This document shows positions 60,625 to 64,000 of a stretch of DNA of 64,000 bases, one piece after another. How positions within the stretch are numbered: the first letter of the stretch is position 1; each line of letters opens with the position of its first letter. The notes under the pieces are model-generated. The model saw nothing but the letters and a program-made list of their open reading frames with translations. It was not told the DNA's origin and did no database searches. This DNA comes from Reichenbachiella agariperforans (GTDB lineage Bacteria > Bacteroidota > Bacteroidia > Cytophagales > Cyclobacteriaceae): contig NZ_FRAA01000001.1 of the NCBI RefSeq assembly GCF_900142205.1, forward strand, positions 1,084,803 through 1,148,802, given 5' to 3'. Position numbers and translations under genes: made by a program.

Positions 60625-62996
60625 TATATCGAAGGATAGTTAACTGGATCAAACTCATTCATCACTGAATACGCCTTATCAAAGATTGACTCTGCATTGG
60701 GTTTAGAGAAATAATCTCCGTCTGAACCATAGGCTGGTCTATGGTCTTTAGCCGTGATGGTAAGCGGAAGATTATCGATATACTGATATGCCTTTTGCTC
60801 TTCAAGTACTTGTTGCAAAATATACGCAGAAGCTCCACCTGGCACATCTTCATCTGCCACTATGAGACGATTGGTTTTCTTGACTGACTCTACTATTGAG
60901 TGATTAACATCAAAAGGCAAAAGCGTCTGTGCATCTATTACCTCTAACTCCACACCATACTCTGCAAGCTGACTGGCGGCCTCCATTACGATTCGACACA
61001 TCGATCCATAGGTCACCACGGTGATATCTCTACCTTCTCGTAGCACGTCAGGCTGTCCGATTGACACACAGTATTCACCGACATTATCAGGAAGTCGCTC
61101 CTTCAAACGGTAACCATTGAGGCTCTCGACAATTAACGCCGCATCGTCTGATTTCAACATCGTGTTATACATACCCGCAGCCTGCGTCATATTACGCGGT
61201 ACCAATACATAGACCCCACGAATAGCATTGATAATCATCCCCATCGGCGAACCAGAGTGCCAAATACCCTCTAATCTATGCCCACGAGTTCTAATAATCA
61301 ATGGTGCACGCTGTCCGCCTTTAGTTCGGTAGCTTAGTGACGCTAAATCATCAGAAAGTGTCTGTATCGTGTACAACAAATAATCAAGGTATTGTATCTC
61401 GACAATAGGGCGCAAACCTCTTAGTGCTGCACCGATTCCTTGCCCAATAATAGACGTTTCTCGAATACCAGTATCCGTTACACGGATTTCACCATGCTTC
61501 TCCTGCAACCCTGCAAAACCTTGGTTGACATCCCCTATCTTTCCTACATCTTCACCGATAGCAAACACACGAGGATCATTCTCTAATGCTGCATCAAAAC
61601 ATGCTTGCATCACCTCACGACCGTCTACCATTTTGGATTGCTCGCTATATTCTGGCGCTACCGTTGGCACTTTGAGCGCTGAGTATTTGGTTTCACTATA
61701 AAGTACTGAACTATACTCGTCGTGTCTTTTTTGCTCTAATTCTTTGAGCCAAAAAATCAACATGTCACGACTTTTTGAGGGCTCTTCACGCACTAGTCTC
61801 AGTGCTTTTTTGCTAGCACGTGTAACGTCGAGTTTATTGATATTGAGTCCCTCTCTGAGGCTTTTGGCTATGGAGAGTAGTTTGTTTCTTGATCTACTAC
61901 GGTCAGCCATCGAATCTATCACACTCACTGCCGTATCAATATCCTTTTGCAAAGAATCTCTGTATTCGTTCCATGCCGCGTTTCTAGCATTCTTAGCTAA
62001 TTCACGACACTCATCCTCTATAACATCTAACTCTTGATCCGTTGCTATATTTTGATCTAATATCCACTGACGAAACTGCTTGTTACAGTCATATTGGTTT
62101 TCCCAGTCCAGCCTTTCTTTAGATTTGTATCTTTCGTGTGATCCTGATGTCGAATGCCCTTGTGGCTGGGTCATCTCCAACACATGCACCAATACTGGCA
62201 CATGATCCTCTCTTGCTATTTTTTCAGCCTTCTCAAAAGTTTCTACCAGTGACACATAATCCCACCCGTTAACAGTTAGTATTTCTATCCCCTTGTTTTC
62301 AGCATCACGCTGAAAGCCTGCCATGGCTTTAGAAATACTGCTTTTAGTCGTTTGATATTTATTAGGTACTGAGATACCATATTCATCATCCCATACAGCC
62401 ATGACTAACGGCACCTGAAGTACTCCCGCCGCATTCATAGTTTCAAAAAAATGCCCCTCTGCAGTAGAAGCATTACCTATGGTACCATAAGCCACTTCAT
62501 TACCCTTCACAGAAAATTTGGTCGCAGTATGCAAAGCAGGGTTTTCTCTATACAACTTAGAAGCATAAGCAAAACCTAGCAGTCGAGGTACTTGAGCAGC
62601 AGTACAAGAAACATCCGACGCAGAATTCTTCATCTTCGTCAAGTCGTTCCACTCCCCGTCTTCGCGAATAATTCGTGTTCCAAAATGGCCATTCATCATA
62701 CGTCCTGCCGAAGCAGGCTCTGCATCTACATCAGTATGGGCGTATAGCTGAGCAAAGAATTGCTGAGAGGTCAGTTGGCCTATCGCCATCATGAAAGTCT
62801 GATCTCTGTAATAGCCAGATCTAAAATCTCCATTTCTAAACACCTTGGCCAATGCGATCTGTGCTAGTTCTTTACCATCACCGAAAATCCCAAATTTCGC
62901 CTTACCCATGAACACTTCCTTTCGTCCGATATAACTTATCTCCCTACTCTCCATCGCTAGGCGATAATCTTCTAATATCTCTTTTTTAGTGGGCAT
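60621..62996 (-). CDS. Fused E1 alpha-beta 2-oxoacid dehydrogenase (branched-chain type)
   Basis: 791 residues from the ATG at 62996 (a GTG at 63026 adds 10). The N-terminal half is an E1-alpha with thiamine-diphosphate motif GDGKELAQIALAKVF, RDQTFMMAIGQL, then KGNEVAYGTIGNASTAEGHFFETMNAAG. The C-terminal half is an E1-beta (from ~460): VFAIGEDVGKIGDVNQGF, TDTGIRETSIIGQGIGAALRG, IIRTRGHRLEGIWHSGSPMG, VADEDVPGGASAYILQQVL. It decarboxylates branched-chain or related 2-oxoacids and passes the acyl group to a lipoyl E2. The fused layout is usual in Bacteroidota. No E2/E3 gene is adjacent. Confidence 0.93.
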   Translation of the reverse strand: MPTKKEILEDYRLAMESREISYIGRKEVFMGKAKFGIFGDGKELAQIALAKVFRNGDFRSGYYRDQTFMMAIGQLTSQQFFAQLYAHTDVDAEPASAGRMMNGHFGTRIIREDGEWNDLTKMKNSASDVSCTAAQVPRLLGFAYASKLYRENPALHTATKFSVKGNEVAYGTIGNASTAEGHFFETMNAAGVLQVPLVMAVWDDEYGISVPNKYQTTKSSISKAMAGFQRDAENKGIEILTVNGWDYVSLVETFEKAEKIAREDHVPVLVHVLEMTQPQGHSTSGSHERYKSKERLDWENQYDCNKQFRQWILDQNIATDQELDVIEDECRELAKNARNAAWNEYRDSLQKDIDTAVSVIDSMADRSRSRNKLLSIAKSLREGLNINKLDVTRASKKALRLVREEPSKSRDMLIFWLKELEQKRHDEYSSVLYSETKYSALKVPTVAPEYSEQSKMVDGREVMQACFDAALENDPRVFAIGEDVGKIGDVNQGFAGLQEKHGEIRVTDTGIRETSIIGQGIGAALRGLRPIVEIQYLDYLLYTIQTLSDDLASLSYRTKGGQRAPLIIRTRGHRLEGIWHSGSPMGMIINAIRGVYVLVPRNMTQAAGMYNTMLKSDDAALIVESLNGYRLKERLPDNVGEYCVSIGQPDVLREGRDITVVTYGSMCRIVMEAASQLAEYGVELEVIDAQTLLPFDVNHSIVESVKKTNRLIVADEDVPGGASAYILQQVLEEQKAYQYIDNLPLTITAKDHRPAYGSDGDYFSKPNAESIFDKAYSVMNEFDPVNYPSIY

Positions 62997-63322
62997 TCGG
63001 TATGATGTTTTGACGGCTACTTTCACTTTAACACTTTTGGTCCAAATATTCGTTTAGCACTGGAACTGGCAAAAATAAATAAACAGGGTCAGCTTTCAAA
63101 TTCCTTTTACTTTGAAACAAAATAATATTATATTTATCAACAACAAAATCAACATAACAGAATATTATTTCGCTTTATAAATTATTTATTAATAATATAA
63201 TACCTTATTGAAAGATTAGATCAAATAATACTGGTTTAAAAAAATAATTCTAGAATAAAATTCTGATTAACTGAAGCAATAAAAAGACCAAAAATTAAGC
63301 AACAACTCATAAAACTACGAAA
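62997..63322. other. AT-rich intergenic region upstream of ald
   Basis: 326 bases between divergent genes. Very AT-rich with AATAATATTATATTTAT and AATAATATAATACC segments. No gene or clear operator is seen; it must hold the promoters of ald and the dehydrogenase. Confidence 0.6.
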
Positions 63323-64000
63323 ATGATAATCGGAGTACCCAAAGAGATTAAGAACAACGAAAATCGCATTGCACTGACTCCTGCTGGAGCCAAAGAACTC
63401 CTAAAACATGGTCATCACGTCTATATTCAGCATACGGCTGGTGAAGGCAGTGGATTCCCAGATGAGGAGTACCTCAGTGTAGGTGCTAAAATTCTACCTA
63501 CGATCGAGTCAGTGTATGAGATCGCTGAAATGATCATCAAAGTCAAAGAACCTATCGAGCCCGAGTACGATTTGATCAAAGAGAATCAACTACTCTTCAC
63601 TTACTTCCACTTTGCCTCTCATGAGCCATTGACCAAAGCCATGATCAAGAGCAAGTCTATATGTCTAGCCTACGAAACTGTGGAAAAAAATAGGACACTT
63701 CCGCTACTCGTCCCTATGTCGGAAGTAGCAGGACGTATGTCCATACAGCAGGGAGCCAAATTCCTCGAAAAACCACTAAAAGGCAGAGGTATACTCCTCG
63801 GAGGAGTTCCAGGTGTACGCCCCGCTAAAGTCATGATTCTTGGTGGAGGAGTGGTAGGTACTGAAGCAGCTAAAATGGCCGCTGGTCTAGGTGCAGATGT
63901 CACTATATTAGACCTCAGTCTAGAAAGACTCAGGTATCTAGACGATGTGATGCCTGCCAATGTCAAGACACTTATGTCTAGCGAATACAACATTCGAGAA
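63323..64000 (+). CDS. ald: Alanine dehydrogenase, 3' end outside window
   Basis: 226 codons of the 5' part are present. N-terminal motif MIIGVPKEIKNNENRIALTPAG, the VKVKEPIEPEYDLIKENQLLFTYFHFAS substrate domain with Lys and His, then the NAD-binding entry MILGGGVVGTEAAKMAAGLGADVTILD. Oxidative deamination of alanine to pyruvate with NAD+, or the reverse. Truncated by the window end. Confidence 0.93.
   Translation, partial: MIIGVPKEIKNNENRIALTPAGAKELLKHGHHVYIQHTAGEGSGFPDEEYLSVGAKILPTIESVYEIAEMIIKVKEPIEPEYDLIKENQLLFTYFHFASHEPLTKAMIKSKSICLAYETVEKNRTLPLLVPMSEVAGRMSIQQGAKFLEKPLKGRGILLGGVPGVRPAKVMILGGGVVGTEAAKMAAGLGADVTILDLSLERLRYLDDVMPANVKTLMSSEYNIRE

Overview
The window looks like chromosomal DNA from a member of the Bacteroidota, most likely a marine Cytophagales-type bacterium. 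This rests on a secreted protein with a type IX secretion C-terminal sorting domain, many short lipoproteins, TAnnTTTG-type promoter boxes, SusD-like absence of Shine-Dalgarno spacing rules, a fused E1 alpha/beta 2-oxoacid dehydrogenase, a HisKA_3 kinase with TPR repeats, and a sigma-54-type regulator that lacks a DNA-binding domain. Gene density is high, genes run on both strands in short operons, and many convergent pairs overlap by 4 bases or share one terminator. No rRNA, tRNA, CRISPR array or intact transposase was seen.

Layout. 0-22 kb is ordinary chromosome: OmpA end, SulP transporter, FabF, a Gly-rich T9SS cargo, a K+ channel, a fatty-acid desaturase, SET, VOC and DUF1080 proteins, TonB, FKBP, a histidine kinase, DJ-1, PhoD, then a GC-richer block (unusual SDR, AraC regulator, outer-membrane barrel) at 18.3-21.9 kb. 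21.9-29.6 kb is an accessory island: AT-rich genes separated by long, repeat-rich noncoding DNA. It carries an SDR/Crp pair with a palindromic operator, a SIR2-HerA anti-phage operon, a broken RelE/ParE toxin, a 111-bp direct repeat in two copies, a diverged repeat at the 3' end of each minus-strand gene module, a 44-bp tandem hairpin repeat, and a dispersed repeat present in direct orientation near both island edges.

29.6-64 kb is chromosome again: ferritin, a chemoreceptor, a WD40-caspase operon (sixA - ureohydrolase - WD40/caspase), topA, a Crp regulator divergent from a hemJ-SCO-cytochrome c operon, a CPA1 antiporter, glutaminyl cyclase/SCP2, a TetR/enoyl-CoA hydratase pair under a 15-bp inverted repeat, HNH, smpB with a catalytically dead NlpC/P60 partner, tsaD, tamB, the RNase P RNA, a REC-AAA+ regulator, a LuxE-like enzyme, the fused E1 dehydrogenase and the 5' part of ald.

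The best candidate for an interesting system is the SIR2-HerA operon in its repeat-bounded island. The family itself is known; the cassette-like repeat architecture around it is what appears unusual. The WD40-caspase operon with a phosphohistidine phosphatase and a ureohydrolase is the second candidate. All functional statements are from reading sequence and recognising motifs; no search was run.
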